Origin: Staphylotrichum longicolle | Lineage: Eukaryota; Ascomycota; Sordariomycetes; Sordariales; Chaetomiaceae | DNA: 64,000 nucleotides | Direction: 5' to 3' | NCBI GenBank assembly: GCA_019096155.1 | Contig: JAHCVI010000001.1 | Location: 15,277,243-15,341,242 of the forward strand | Shown: piece after piece, positions 44,857 through 55,529 of the stretch | How the letters are laid out: the number at the start of each line of letters is the position of its first letter | Position numbering within the stretch: position 1 is the first letter of the stretch | Translations under genes and position numbers: made by a program | The notes under the pieces: generated by a model | Told to the model about the DNA's origin: nothing | The model's input: the letters and a program-made list of their open reading frames with translations, nothing else | The model's database searches: none

Positions 44857-47160
44857 ATGGAGGCCATCAAGCAGACCTTCCAGCGCTGCAAGGCCCAGAA
44901 CCGGGTAAGCAACTGCCCCGCCACCTCGGGCTGGCGCCCGTGTCTCTCAGCAACGCCAACGGAAACCATTGACAGCTGCTGACATCGTCTCATCGTAGGC
45001 CGCGCTCGTTACCTATGTCACCGCCGGCTTCCCTACGCCCGAGGCCACGCCCAACGTGCTCCTCTCGATGGAGAAGGGCGGCGCCGACATCATCGAGCTT
45101 GGCGTTCCGTTTACCGACCCCATTGCCGACGGCCCGACCATTCAGACCGCCAACACCGTGAGCACACCCGATGCCATGACTGCCTGTGGTATCACACCGA
45201 GACGCTGACCGTGGGACCCCGAATACAGATTGCGCTCGAGAATGGCGTCACGATCCGCTCGACCCTGCAGATGGTCCGCGATGCCCGCAAGCTCGGCCTC
45301 CGCGCTCCCATCCTGCTCATGGGCTACTACAATCCCCTGCTGAGCTACGGCGAGGAGCGCCTCATGAAGGACTGCAAGGAGGCTGGTGTCAACGGCTTCA
45401 TCATCGTCGACCTGCCGCCCGAGGAGGCCGTCTCGTTCCGCAAGTTCTGCACTCGCGGAGGTCTCTCCTATGTCCCTCTGATTGCTCCGGCCACCTCTGA
45501 CGCCCGCATGCGCCTCCTTTGCCAGCTGGCCGACTCGTTCATTTACGTCGTCTCTCGCCAGGGTGTGACTGGCGCTCTCGGCACCCTCAACGCCAACCTC
45601 CCCGAGCTGCTGTCCCGGGTGAAGAAGTACAGCGGTGACAAGCCCGCGGCTGTTGGCTTCGGTGTCAGCACTCGGGACCACTTTGTTTCCGTGGCCCAGC
45701 TCGCCGATGGTGTTGTTGTCGGCAGCATGATTGTCACCACTCTGCAGAAGGCTGCCAAGGGCGAGGAGTGCAGCGCGGTCCAGGAGTTCTGCTCGTACCT
45801 CTGCGGGCGCACCACATCCCCGGAGGAGGAGGCCACGCGCGAGGTTGGAATTGTCGAGGCTATCTCGGTCGCCAAGGAGCCCAACGGCGAGGTACATGTC
45901 GACGGCGTTGTCTCGGAGACAGATGACCTTGTTGCCCAGCTGGCCGCCATGCACGGCAAGATCCCCGAGCGTTTCGGCGAGTTTGGCGGACAGTACGTCC
46001 CCGAGTCGCTCATGGACTGCCTCTCGGAGCTTGAGGAGGGCTTTAACAAGATCAAGGACGACCCCGCCTTCTGGGAGGAGTACCGTTCATACTACCCGTG
46101 GATGGGCCGCCCCGGCCATCTGCACAAGGCGGAGAGGTTGACGGAGCATGCTGGTGGTGCAACCATCTGGCTGAAGCGAGAGGATCTCAACCACACGGGA
46201 TCCCACAAGATCAACAACGCTCTGGGCCAGCTTCTCCTTGCCCGCCGGCTTGGCAAGACCAAGATCATTGCCGAGACGGGTGCTGGCCAGCACGGTGTCG
46301 CCACGGCCACTGTGTGCGCCAAGTTTGGCATGGAGTGCACTGTCTACATGGGCGCGGAGGATGTTCGTCGCCAGGCCCTCAACGTCTTCCGCATGAAGCT
46401 TCTTGGTGCCAAGGTTGTCGCCGTCGAGGCCGGTAGCCGTACGCTTCGCGATGCTGTCAACGAAGCCCTTCGCTCTTGGGTGGTTAACCTCGAGGACACT
46501 CATTACATCATCGGCTCTGCCATCGGCCCTCATCCTTTTCCCACCATTGTCCGCACCTTCCAGTCGGTCATTGGTAACGAAACCAAAGCACAGATGCTTG
46601 AGAAGACTGGCAAGCTCCCCGACGCTGTGGTGGCATGCGTTGGCGGCGGTAGTAACGCCGTCGGCATGTTCTACCCGTTCAGCAAGGATCCGAGCGTCAA
46701 GCTGCTGGGCGTCGAAGCTGGCGGCGATGGCATTGACACGCCCCGCCACAGCGCGACACTCGCTGCTGGCACCAAGGGCGTGCTTCACGGTGTGCGCACC
46801 TACATTCTCCAGAACGAGCACGGCCAGATCAGCGACACTCACTCCGTCTCGGCCGGCCTGGACTACCCCGGCGTCGGACCGGAGCTGTCCAACTGGAAGG
46901 ACATGGAGCGCGCCGAGTTCGTCGCCGCCACAGATGCCGAAGCCTTCATTGGTTTCCGCCTGATGAGCCAGCTTGAGGGTATTATCCCCGCGCTGGAGTC
47001 GTCTCACGGCATCTACGGCGCGCTTGAGTTGGCCAAGACCATGAGGAAGGACCAGGACGTGGTCATCTGCCTCAGCGGCCGTGGTGACAAGGATGTGCAG
47101 AGTGTCGCTGACGAACTGCCCAAGCTGGGCCCCAAGATTGGCTGGGACCTGCGTTTCTGA
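44857..47160 (+). CDS. trp-3: Tryptophan synthase, fused alpha-beta
   Basis: Exons are 44857..44904, 44999..45157 and 45229..47160 (712 residues; introns 94 and 71 nt, both phase 0). The TrpA-like half (about 1-265) has ELGVPFTDPIADGPTIQ and the GFGVSTRDH phosphate-binding region. It cleaves indole-3-glycerol phosphate to indole. A linker leads into the TrpB-like half from about residue 311 (HGKIPERFGEFGGQYVPESL). The PLP lysine is Lys396 in HTGSHKINNALGQ, and the GGGSNA phosphate loop follows. The fused alpha-beta order is the fungal one. The enzyme makes tryptophan from indole and serine in the cytosol. A CPC1-type box lies upstream. The gene converges on the ribosomal protein gene, 331 bp away. 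Two long antisense ORFs are shadows. Confidence 0.97.
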
Positions 47161-47491
47161 GCGACAATCGTCCAAGGAAAGAACTTGTGTGGGTTGGCCA
47201 GCAGGCGAAATAGCATAGACTCGCATAGAGACTTGAAAGAATCCCAGTTGTTCTGGTGCGTTTATGTTCTGTGTGCGACGTGATGTGTTTAAGAAGATGT
47301 GTGGCGGGGATAAGGGGCGACTCATGGCTCGAGCTAACCTCTTGAGACGCTCAATGAGAAAGGCACACGCTGCTGTCTCTAATGCCCTATGTTGCTGCCA
47401 CAGAAATGTTGCAGCATGTGTACACATCAAAAATACAATATGGTACAATTCATTGTCGATGAACACTCGCTGGGTGAGGTCAGCCAGTCCT
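47161..47491. other. Short intergenic region between convergent genes
   Basis: 3' flanks of tryptophan synthase and the mitochondrial ribosomal protein gene. Nothing else is seen. Confidence 0.6.
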
Positions 47492-48202
47492 TTACTGCCT
47501 CGGTTTCGTCTCCTCCCTCATGAACCCATCCTCCGCGTCCTCCGCCTCCAGCCCAAACTCGGCCTCCTCCGCCAGCATCCGATCTGTATCAGCCATCAAG
47601 GCATCCCCCGCGACGGTCCCATCCGGTAGGATCTCCGTCCCCTCCTCTTTGGGCGGCAACCCCAGCGCCGCGCGCTCCAGCGCAAACCGCTCCTGCAGAG
47701 CGGGGGTCTGCATGATCCGCCACCGCAGCCTCCAGCCCCAGGGGCCGAGGTCCTTGACCCGCTGCGGCTTGCGGCCGAGCAGGTACTCGTCCAGGCCGCC
47801 GGCCTTGTCGATGGTGCGCAGCACGCGGGTGGTCACACGGGTGCGCACAAAGACGCCGAGCGAGGCGGACCAGAGGCGCTTGTGGTGCACGTTGGGCCGC
47901 CACTTGCGGCGCGTCTTGATCTCGTTGCGCTCCGACACGTTGTTGCCGAAGCGGATGCGCGCGGCGCCGTACAGGCCCGTGTTGGATTGGTGGTAGAAGG
48001 GCCGCGGGCCGTAGGGGTAGGGCGGGATCTCGGGCAGCGGCGCCGTCACGGAGGGAATGGGGATGTCGGAGCCGGGCACGCGCGGTTGCTTGTAGAGAGT
48101 CGGGGCTGTTGTGCTGAGGGCTCGTGTGGTGGTCAGCAGGGTGGTTGTCGCCGGCCTCGATGCCGCCCGGAGGCAGGTGTGGATGGGGAGTGATGGCGGC
48201 AT
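47492..48202 (-). CDS. mrpl24: Mitochondrial large-subunit ribosomal protein bL28m
   Basis: Single exon of 236 residues. The ATG at 48200-48202 is preferred to an upstream in-frame codon at 48295 because it begins a typical mitochondrial presequence (MPPSLPIHTCLRAASRPATT, with Ser/Thr/Arg and no acidic residues). The L28 core follows: YHQSNTGLYGAARIRFGNNV, then NEIKTRRKWRPNVHHKRLWS and VRTRVTTRVLRTIDKAGGLD. The C-terminal extension is acidic, as in other fungal mitochondrial L24/L28 proteins. It is part of the 54S mitoribosomal subunit. It shares a 386 bp divergent promoter region with the coiled-coil gene at 48589. Confidence 0.93.
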   Translation of the reverse strand: MPPSLPIHTCLRAASRPATTTLLTTTRALSTTAPTLYKQPRVPGSDIPIPSVTAPLPEIPPYPYGPRPFYHQSNTGLYGAARIRFGNNVSERNEIKTRRKWRPNVHHKRLWSASLGVFVRTRVTTRVLRTIDKAGGLDEYLLGRKPQRVKDLGPWGWRLRWRIMQTPALQERFALERAALGLPPKEEGTEILPDGTVAGDALMADTDRMLAEEAEFGLEAEDAEDGFMREETKPRQ

Positions 48203-48588
48203 TGTTGTGTGTCTAGGAGCCGCGGTTTTTGGCGGTATTGATGACTCGACGCTATAACTGTCGCATTGGCGAGTGTTAGGCGGAGAGAAGGTCAATTGGC
48301 TCCCTCGTCGACTGATTGCTCAAGGGTCTGTCTGGACCCAGCAACCTCTCCGGCGACGGCAGGTGTGGTGAGGCCAAAATTTCGACGGGTCTGAAAGGAC
48401 AGGTCGGTGCCAGGTGGCAGAATTGCCGTTGGCGGCTGGCAGCCTTCTCAAATGCAGGGACAAAGTCACATGGTTTCGTGGTGCCGCCTTGTCGCGCGTT
48501 GCTGCCGCCAATGGGAAGAAGACGCGATCGCCCCGGTTGAGCCACTCCACGATCCACTCCAACTGCGAGACTCCGACAACCCGACATC
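48203..48588. promoter_or_regulatory. Divergent promoter region, bL28m and coiled-coil protein
   Basis: 386 bp separating two head-to-head start codons. No specific element is recognised. Confidence 0.5.
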
Positions 48589-49741
48589 ATGCTCCCTCCG
48601 GTCGAACAGGCCGTATTGGACAACAACCCCGACTTTGCGATCCTTTACTCGAAACTCACGACATCCATACTCAACTCCGATGGGTCAACCAAAACCGACC
48701 CTGCGGCCAAGGAGCGCAGATTGGTGTCTGAGGTGCGATAACCTGCTGCTGTCAAGGCATCGGCGGCAACCAACATCACAATTATGACCCATTGACTAAC
48801 CCTATGGCCTGTCTTGATAGGAGTTGAACGAGCACCGTCTCAAGGCCGCAAAACATCACCTTCTCATGGATGCATTGTCCAATCCAAGCCCGCAGTCCCT
48901 CCAACCCAAGCAAGCCGCAGCGCCGTCCTTGGCCAGGCGGCCACGACAGACACAGCCAACAGCGATTCCAGTCGCAGAGCTTCCAGCAGCTTTGCTTGAC
49001 CTGCTGCTTCTCCTTCCGCCGCTTCTAACCTCCTCCTCGGACCTGTCTCACGAATCCACTGCCCTGTTGCTCTCCCACCCGCCCCTATCCGATCTGCCCG
49101 CTCACCTGCCGCAGCTCGCGGCGCTTGTCTCGAACACCTTGCAGTCATCTGCTGTACACTTGGCGCGAATAGCCAATCCATCAACAAACCCATCCTACGT
49201 CCACCGCTCCATACCCGCTCTCGCCACGAATGCAGCATCCCTCGCCTCTGCCATAGCGGACCGCAAAGCAGACCTAACACGAGCACGGCTCGCTGCCGGA
49301 ACCGAGCTTACGTCCCTTTTGCAAGAACAAACAACCGTCCTCTCCCAGCTCCTCCGGTCCCTCGAAGCCAAGCACGGCCCCATTGCACGCTCGCTCGAGT
49401 TTCGGGCCACCGAGGCATCGCTCACCGCCCAGCGGCAGGAGGCCGAAGCAGAGACGGCACTGTGGCTTGCCCGCCGTGACACGTACACGCCCGAGGCGGC
49501 CAGGGCACTGGCAAATTATGCAAGCCACCTGCGAGACGCAAAGGCCCGGTTGAACGAGGCCATTCATACACTCAAGGGCGAATTGGAGGCGTACGGGGTC
49601 GATCCCGATCAGGGCGCCACAGGAGAGGGAGCCCAAGGTGGCAAGGAGAAGGTCATGAGGGAGATGGCGCGCGTGTATCGTGACATGAATAGGCAGTTAG
49701 AGGAGGTGAAGGGGGACCTTGACCGGTTGAAGAGAGCGTGA
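48589..49741 (+). CDS. Coiled-coil protein, possibly HAUS4-type augmin subunit
   Basis: Exons are 48589..48732 and 48821..49741 (354 residues; 88 nt intron, phase 0). The N-terminus (LPPVEQAVLDNNPDFAILYS, then LNSDGSTK) and LNEHRLKAAKHHLLMDAL look conserved-type. A Leu/Pro-rich middle (LPAALLDLLLLLPPLL) is followed by long heptad-like helices from about 150 to 330, ending KEKVMREMARVYRDMNRQLE. No enzymatic motif, signal or membrane helix. The helical layout and length resemble augmin (HAUS) subunit 4 of filamentous fungi, which would place it on spindle microtubules, but I cannot confirm this by eye. The gene structure is well supported; the function is not. Confidence 0.82.
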
Positions 49742-50165
49742 TACCCCGTGTGCTGCCGGAGATCAGGGCAGTCTTGCGACACGAGATCTTTGGGCATGAG
49801 GAAATTTCAAGGGGCTGTTCCCCGAACCCCTCAGGAGCTGACGCGTTCCAACTTTGTGCAAGGTACAGGCCCGCGCCCTCCAAGGGCAAGATCGCATTCT
49901 TTCCTCTACCGCTCTGTATATCGTTGGTCTGAAACCGAGGGGCCTTTTTTTGCTCTACATGCGAACACCAGACCCAAGCTCACCCGGTATCAATGTATCA
50001 AATAGGGGTACAGTCTAACGACGCGAGATGCACGTGCAACACGGGGGAATAGAGATCGAGTCAAACAGGAAACCCAATCAGCCAGCCAGCCACTCCATTA
50101 CTCCAACTCCTCTGCTCTCGTCTCGTCATCTAGTACACAGGAAAGGCATATTTTTGCTCTCGTCT
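49742..50165. other. Intergenic region between convergent genes
   Basis: 3' flanks of the coiled-coil gene and aspartate aminotransferase. No gene is seen. Confidence 0.6.
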
Positions 50166-51771
50166 TTAACCCTTGACCTTGAAGATGGCCTCGGCCAGGC
50201 GGCCGACGTTGTCGCTGGTGATGCCGGCAACCGAGATGCGGCCGTCGCGGGTGGCGTAGACGCTGTGCTCCTTGGCCAGCTGGTCCATCTGCTCGGGGGT
50301 CAGGCCGGTGTAGGCGAACATGCCGATCTGGCTGGTGATGTGGCTCCAGTCGTGCTTGGAGCCGAGCTTCTCGAGGTTCTCCTTGAGCAGGGCGCGCATG
50401 GTGATGATGCGGTCGGCCATCTCCTTGACCTCGACGAGCCACTGGTCGTACAGGGCGGGCGTGTTGAGGATCTCGGCGGCGATGCGGGCGCCGTGGATGG
50501 GCGGGTTCGAGTACATGGGGCGCACCAGGATCTTGATCTGCGAGTCGACGCGCTTGCGCTCCTCGGCATCGGCGCACACCATGGAGAAGGCACCGATGCG
50601 CTCGCCGTACAGGCCCATGTTCTTGGCGAACGACTGCGACAGGCAGATGTTGTGGCCCTGCTCGACGAAGTGGCGCACGGCGAAGGCGTCCTTGTGGATG
50701 TCGCCGCTGGCGAAGCCCTGGTAGGCCATGTCGAAGAAGGCAAAGTGGCCCTTGGCCTTGACGGCGGCCTCGATCTGCTTCCACTGCTCGGGGGTGGGGT
50801 CGACACCGGTGGGGTTGTGGGCGCAGGCGTGGAACAGGAAGGCGCTGCCGTTGGGCGCCTTGTTGATGTCGGCAATCATGCCCTCAAAGTCAAGGCCAAT
50901 GGTGTCCTTGTTGTAGTAGGCGTACTTCTCGACCTGCAGGCCGGAATCCTTGAAGACGGCGGCGTGGTTGGCCCACGACGGGGTCGGGATGTAGATGGTC
51001 TTGTTGCCCGGGAAGAAGCGCGAGAGGAAGGCGCCGCCGATGCGCAGAGCACCGGTGCCCGAGATGGACTGGGTGATGGCCAGGCGGTCCAGCGCCGAGC
51101 TGTCCTTGCCGTAAGCGAGCACGGCGGCAGCCTTGGTGAACTCGGGCACGCCCGTGATGCCGGCATACTCCTTGTTGAGGCGCGAAGCGATCACCTTCTC
51201 CTCAGCCTGGCGCACCGACGGCAGCACAAAGGGCTTTCCCTTGTCATCGCGGTACGCGCCGACGCCTGGGAAACGGAGCACCACGTGTTAGCTGTTGCGA
51301 GCGGTTCCACAGCAAACGGCGAGCGGGGCGTGCTGGAGCTACAACGAACCGAGGTTGATCTTCTTCTCGAACGAATCGGCCTTGAAGGCTTCGGTGATAC
51401 CTGTGCCACCGCGCCTGTCAGTTTTCTGCCTCTGTCTGTCTCTGAGCTGGGGGCCAGCGTGTGCGTGGCGGTGTTGGCTCGTGTGACATACCGAGAATGG
51501 CCTGAGAAAAGGGCGCAAAGAGGCGTTTGGTCAGCAGGTGGAGGGCGGGGGCAGCTTGGGGAGCTTGGACACAGTGACACATACATCCTAGGCGAGGGTT
51601 TGTCAGTCAGTCATTCCAGGTCTCACGATTCAGGTCAGCAGCCGGTTCGAAAGCGCGCAGACGTACAGGAGGACCTTGAGGGACATTGGCCCAAGTGGAG
51701 GCCGCGCGCACCGCCGCAAAGTTGCGGGTCACGGCCGCCCGCCGCGTCGCGATTCTGAGCGAGGAAAGCAT
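50166..51771 (-). CDS. Aspartate aminotransferase, mitochondrial (contains a 3-nt micro-exon)
   Basis: Exons, in transcript order, are 51771..51667, 51587..51585, 51501..51492, 51400..51350 and 51265..50166 (422 residues; introns 79, 83, 91 and 84 nt). Exon 1 encodes a mitochondrial presequence (MLSSLRIATRRAAVTRNF) up to QGPP. The next exon is a single GAT codon and the third is 10 nt (GCC ATT CTC G); together they restore GPPDAILG, which is invariant in this family. Exons 4 and 5 give ITEAFKADSFEKKINLGVGA and the rest. The PLP lysine is Lys271 in SQSFAKNMGLYG. The enzyme interconverts aspartate/2-oxoglutarate and oxaloacetate/glutamate in the matrix. All introns have CTGAC-like branch sites except that the last donor is the weaker GTTCGT. 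A 576-codon antisense ORF is a shadow. Confidence 0.95.
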
Positions 51772-52846
51772 CGTGTCTGTGCAGAGAGGGGAGGGCTGAG
51801 TCTCCGGAGATGTGCTGGATGAGGAGGACAGGAACAACCCAGAATCCAGAGCAGATCAACAACAGAACAAACGTGGTCCCTTCAGCTCTGGTTCCTCGGC
51901 GCGCACAGTCAACTGCGGAGCCGATGGCTCACCAGTGGCCTGTCACGGGTGGGGCAAAAAAGTTTTGGCAGGCTCTGGTTGGCCAATTGGCAAAATTGAC
52001 CGGCACGGCGTCGACGGAGCGGCTTTCCGCCCTCACCGACCTCGGCGGATTGGTGGCCGAATGACAAAAGGACGTGGGGGTGGCATAATGTTATCCAACC
52101 CTAACCCCTTCTCTACCACAAATCCATTCTGGCATGTCGATCATTGTGATCGGCTCGATCGTGTGGTCTGCGTTGTGTTGTTTGAACATGTGCAAATGTG
52201 GTGGCAGCCATTGAACGAGAGATCGTTTTATTTTCCGACCAGCCCAGATTAAATCCATGGCACTCCTCCCATCAGCCATTCACGAGACGTGAGGGAAGAG
52301 TGGCCGGAGGCGTTCTGTTCAAAGCCGTGCGACGGCAAGCTCGGGACAAGACGTCTCTCTGCAGGATTCTTGGGTAAAAGCGGCCGAGCAATATCTCAAC
52401 GCGAGGTTGTCTTCAATCCAACCAGAAGCGCTAGTCGCACATCTTGCATCTCTGACGGCCAGGGCACGTTTGTCAAAGGACAGACCAAATACCAACCGGA
52501 CCAAATGATGCATTGTGTATCGCCTGAGTTGACCTCGCACCGAGTTCACATGTCCGAGATCCTCGAGTGCATGACGACCAACGTCTCACTGTGTCGCCAA
52601 TGCCCTTGATGAACAAGATCTGAATGGAAACATCAAACATGAGAGTAGCATAGGACAAGACTGTCGTCGCGGTCTGTATGACGGCGAGAGGATATATAAA
52701 CACTTTCTCATCCGGCTCCCTGAAGTTCTCAACCTGCCCTGATCCATGAGGCTGCTCGGTTGTTTATTCGCTATTTTCTCCGAGTCGTCCAGACAGAGTC
52801 CACACGTCTCCAGTTTAGCGCGAAGCAGCAGAATAAGCTATCCCTG
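51772..52846. other. Intergenic region between divergent genes
   Basis: Upstream of both the aminotransferase (-) and the CFEM gene (+). A TATA-like GATATATAAAC lies at about 52689-52699, some 150 bp before the CFEM start codon. No other gene is seen. Confidence 0.55.
52689..52699 (+). promoter_or_regulatory. TATA-like box upstream of CFEM gene
   Basis: GATATATAAAC is about 150 bp upstream of the CFEM ATG, at a distance suitable for a TATA box with a moderate leader. Confidence 0.45.
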
Positions 52847-53239
52847 ATGGCTCTAATCTTGACTACCTTGTTCCTTGCCACGTGCGCGTCCGCTCGGGGT
52901 ATCACCGAAGCCCCATCGGCGATAACACCAGCCCCAGAGGCCGCCTGTCCCTTGACCAACTCCATCCCGAACTGCGGTGTAAGTCCAAAGTGGGATCCAG
53001 ATTCTTCTCTTGGAACGTCAGAGTAAAGTACTGACAATGCACTACGTCAGGTCGGGTGCCTTATCTCTGCCGGTGGGGTTGCAGGTTGCTCTAATCCGCT
53101 TGACCTCTCCTGTCAATGCAAGGCCGCGTCCCAGATACGTTCAATCGCCGCTCCATGCGTCGAGAGCAAGTGTGGCCCGGAGCTGGGATCCTCGCTTGAG
53201 TCTGTGGCCGCTGCCATTTGCACCCAATGCGCCGTCTAG
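52847..53239 (+). CDS. CFEM-domain secreted protein (106 aa)
   Basis: Exons are 52847..52978 and 53051..53239, joined by a 72 nt intron (GTAAGT donor, CTGAC branch, CAG acceptor). The second exon is too short to be noticed as an open frame by itself. A signal peptide (MALILTTLFLATCASARG) and a short Pro/Ala-rich spacer precede the CFEM domain. Its eight cysteines are at 43, 47, 57, 65, 67, 80, 85 and 101, with PNCG before the first spacing and Asp62 ahead of CQC. This matches the family pattern, including the haem-coordinating Asp position. Extra cysteines occur at 34 and 104. There is no GPI tail, so it should be soluble and secreted. CFEM proteins act in haem/iron capture, wall stability or host interaction; which applies here is unknown. 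Confidence 0.92.
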
Positions 53240-54241
53240 ATCTAGATGGCCATCACACTACCCTACCGTGGCCAGACCAAATGATGTTTTACGATTTCTG
53301 TCTTCGATGATGTCTGTCTAGTCAATCTAGGGAGTCATGCATCGGCTGCAGTTTCCATGCATTTTGCGGCAAGGGAGAACAAGATCTGGTGGAGTAGCAC
53401 ACAGCCTGGTTATGGAGGCCCTGAAGGGTTCAGAGGCGAGTGATCAACAGCAGGGTACAGAACTTGAATCGCAAACTTTGTTGAAAGGATCGGATCGGGG
53501 CACACGGTTCATCCCGCACAAGTGGCTCACAGTGACGAACGGAGTTAATAGTGCAAGGCAGTGTTGAGTGAAGAGACTGCGAGCGCAATGAATCAACATC
53601 GTTTCAGCTAGACACGAAAAGTCGGGATGATGGCAAATTGTTTGACTCGCCTGTCTCAGGTCATCGGTGTTTAGATGGCGATACTGACGTCGTGGGTCTA
53701 TCCCGGCTCAGCCTGGCTCGTCAGGTACACGAAGCAGGGAAGATTCGCCCTTGTTCAAGCCAAGAGCGAGCTCCCCAACTCTCTTTTTTCCCAGGTTCCA
53801 CTTATCTTGTCGCCAATCCGGCCGTTGCCGAGAAACCATCTCGCCTCTAACTCCACCGAGGCAGAGAAATCGCGTTACGATCCACTGATGAACCCGCCAT
53901 CGTCATGGCATTGAAGCGAATACCTGAATTATTAATCCACGTGGAGAGCGGAGTTAAGGGTTTTAGCCCACGAGCGCCGTGGAAATACCCGAAACCAGGT
54001 CCTTGGGACCGTGGCCAACAGGACCATTATGTCACTGGCACATTCAGTCTGCCAAGGATCCAGCATGTTGAACCGCGGTTATGGAAGGGGGTATATTTGC
54101 CTCGCTTCCCTCCCTCCCTTTAGGTCTCCTTTGTGAAGTCTCATTGTCGCCACCGGATATTCTTGTCTACCTCCCAATTCCTACACCCTTTTGAACCTCC
54201 TAATCAGGATCCGACAAGACACACCTACAGTTTTGCCCACC
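53240..54241. other. Intergenic region, CFEM gene to alcohol dehydrogenase
   Basis: No gene is supported. A TATATTT at about 54091 and a pyrimidine-rich leader precede the dehydrogenase ATG. Confidence 0.55.
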
Positions 54242-55410
54242 ATGTCGACTACCGACTACAAGTTTGAGGGCTGGCTCGGCTACGACGCCTCAGCCGCCGA
54301 GGGAAACATGAAGTGGGCCGAGTTTGAGCCAAAGCCGTGGGAGGAGACGGATGTCGACATTAAGGTCACGCACTGCGGGATCTGCGGCAGCGATCTTCAC
54401 ACTCTCCGCAGTGGCTGGGTGAGTAAAGAGTTCCTTTTTATGAGATGAACAACTTGGAGCCCGTGGCTAAACGACAACAGGGACCCACAAACTACCCTTG
54501 CTGCGTCGGTCACGAAATCGTCGGCACCGTAGTGCGCGTTGGCTCAAAGGCCGAGGGTGGACTCAAAGTCGGCGACCGCGTCGGCGTTGGTGCGCAGAGC
54601 GATTCCTGCCAGGGCCGCAAGGGAGACTGCGAGGCTTGCGCTTCAGGGATGGAGAACTACTGCCCGGTCCAGCACGTCGGCACATACAACGGCGTGTACA
54701 GCAACGGCGGCAAGTCCTACGGCGGTTATGCTCTCTACAACCGGGCCCCCTCGCATTTCGTCGTCAAGATTCCCGACGCTATCAGCTCGGCCGAGGCAGC
54801 CCCCATGCTGTGCGGTGGTGTGACCACCTACGCGCCGCTCAAGCACCACGGCGCCGGGCCCGGCAAGACGGTTGGAATCATCGGCCTGGGGGGCCTGGGC
54901 CACTTTGGCGTCATGTGGGCGAAGGCTCTTGGGGCCGATAAGGTTGTCGTCATCTCGCGGACGTCAGCGAAGAAGGCAGACGCGCTGAAGATGGGGGCGG
55001 ACGGGTTCATCGCCACTGCTGAGGACCCCGCCTGGGCCAAGAAGAATGCTTCTACCCTCGACCTGATCGTCTGCACCGTCTCATCCTCCTCCATGCCCCT
55101 GATGCAATACCTCTCTCTCCTGCGCTTCGACGGGACATTCGTCCAGGTTGGAGCCCCCGAAGACGGCCTTCCCACCATCCAGCAGTTTCCTCTGATCTTC
55201 AAGAGGCTCAAGATCACGGGGTCCCTGATCGGGTCCCCCAACGATATCCGCGAGATGTTGCAGCTGGCTGCGGACCAAAAGGTCAAGCCTTGGATCGAAG
55301 AGATCCCCATGAAGGACGCCAACAAAGCGATTGTCGATATGGAGGCGGGCAAGCCCAGGTACCGCTATGTGCTTTTCAACGAGAAGCAGCAGTTCAAGGC
55401 CGGATTGTAG
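54242..55410 (+). CDS. Zinc-type alcohol dehydrogenase, cinnamyl-alcohol/ADH6-like, NADP-dependent
   Basis: Exons are 54242..54418 and 54481..55410 (368 residues; 62 nt intron, phase 0). Catalytic zinc ligands are Cys45 (THCGICGSDLH), His70 (GHE) and Cys170. The four structural zinc cysteines are 102, 109, 112 and 120. The Rossmann loop is GLGGLG (194-199). Ser/Arg after the second strand (VVISRTSAKK) rather than Asp suggests NADP(H). The layout matches yeast Adh6/Adh7, which reduce aldehydes such as cinnamaldehydes, furfural and fusel aldehydes. The start ATG has a strong CACCATG context. It is cytosolic by absence of signals. Downstream, relic repeats begin about 130 bp after the stop. Confidence 0.95.
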
Positions 55411-55529
55411 ACATGGATAAGCGTTATATACCACGATAGACTTATAGACAGCGACTTTGACATAGATGAATGTTTGGCAGGATTTGTCGTCGTTCAACAA
55501 AGAGAGTCCCAAGGCTTCAAACCTAAGCT

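Noticed and set aside
46087..47466. 459-codon minus-strand ORF, and another at 45142-45954
   Set aside because: Both are antisense to tryptophan synthase and have no domain or start context.
50028..51758. 576-codon plus-strand ORF
   Set aside because: Antisense to the aspartate aminotransferase exons and introns; Val/Ala/Gly/Leu-rich shadow produced by GC-rich third positions.
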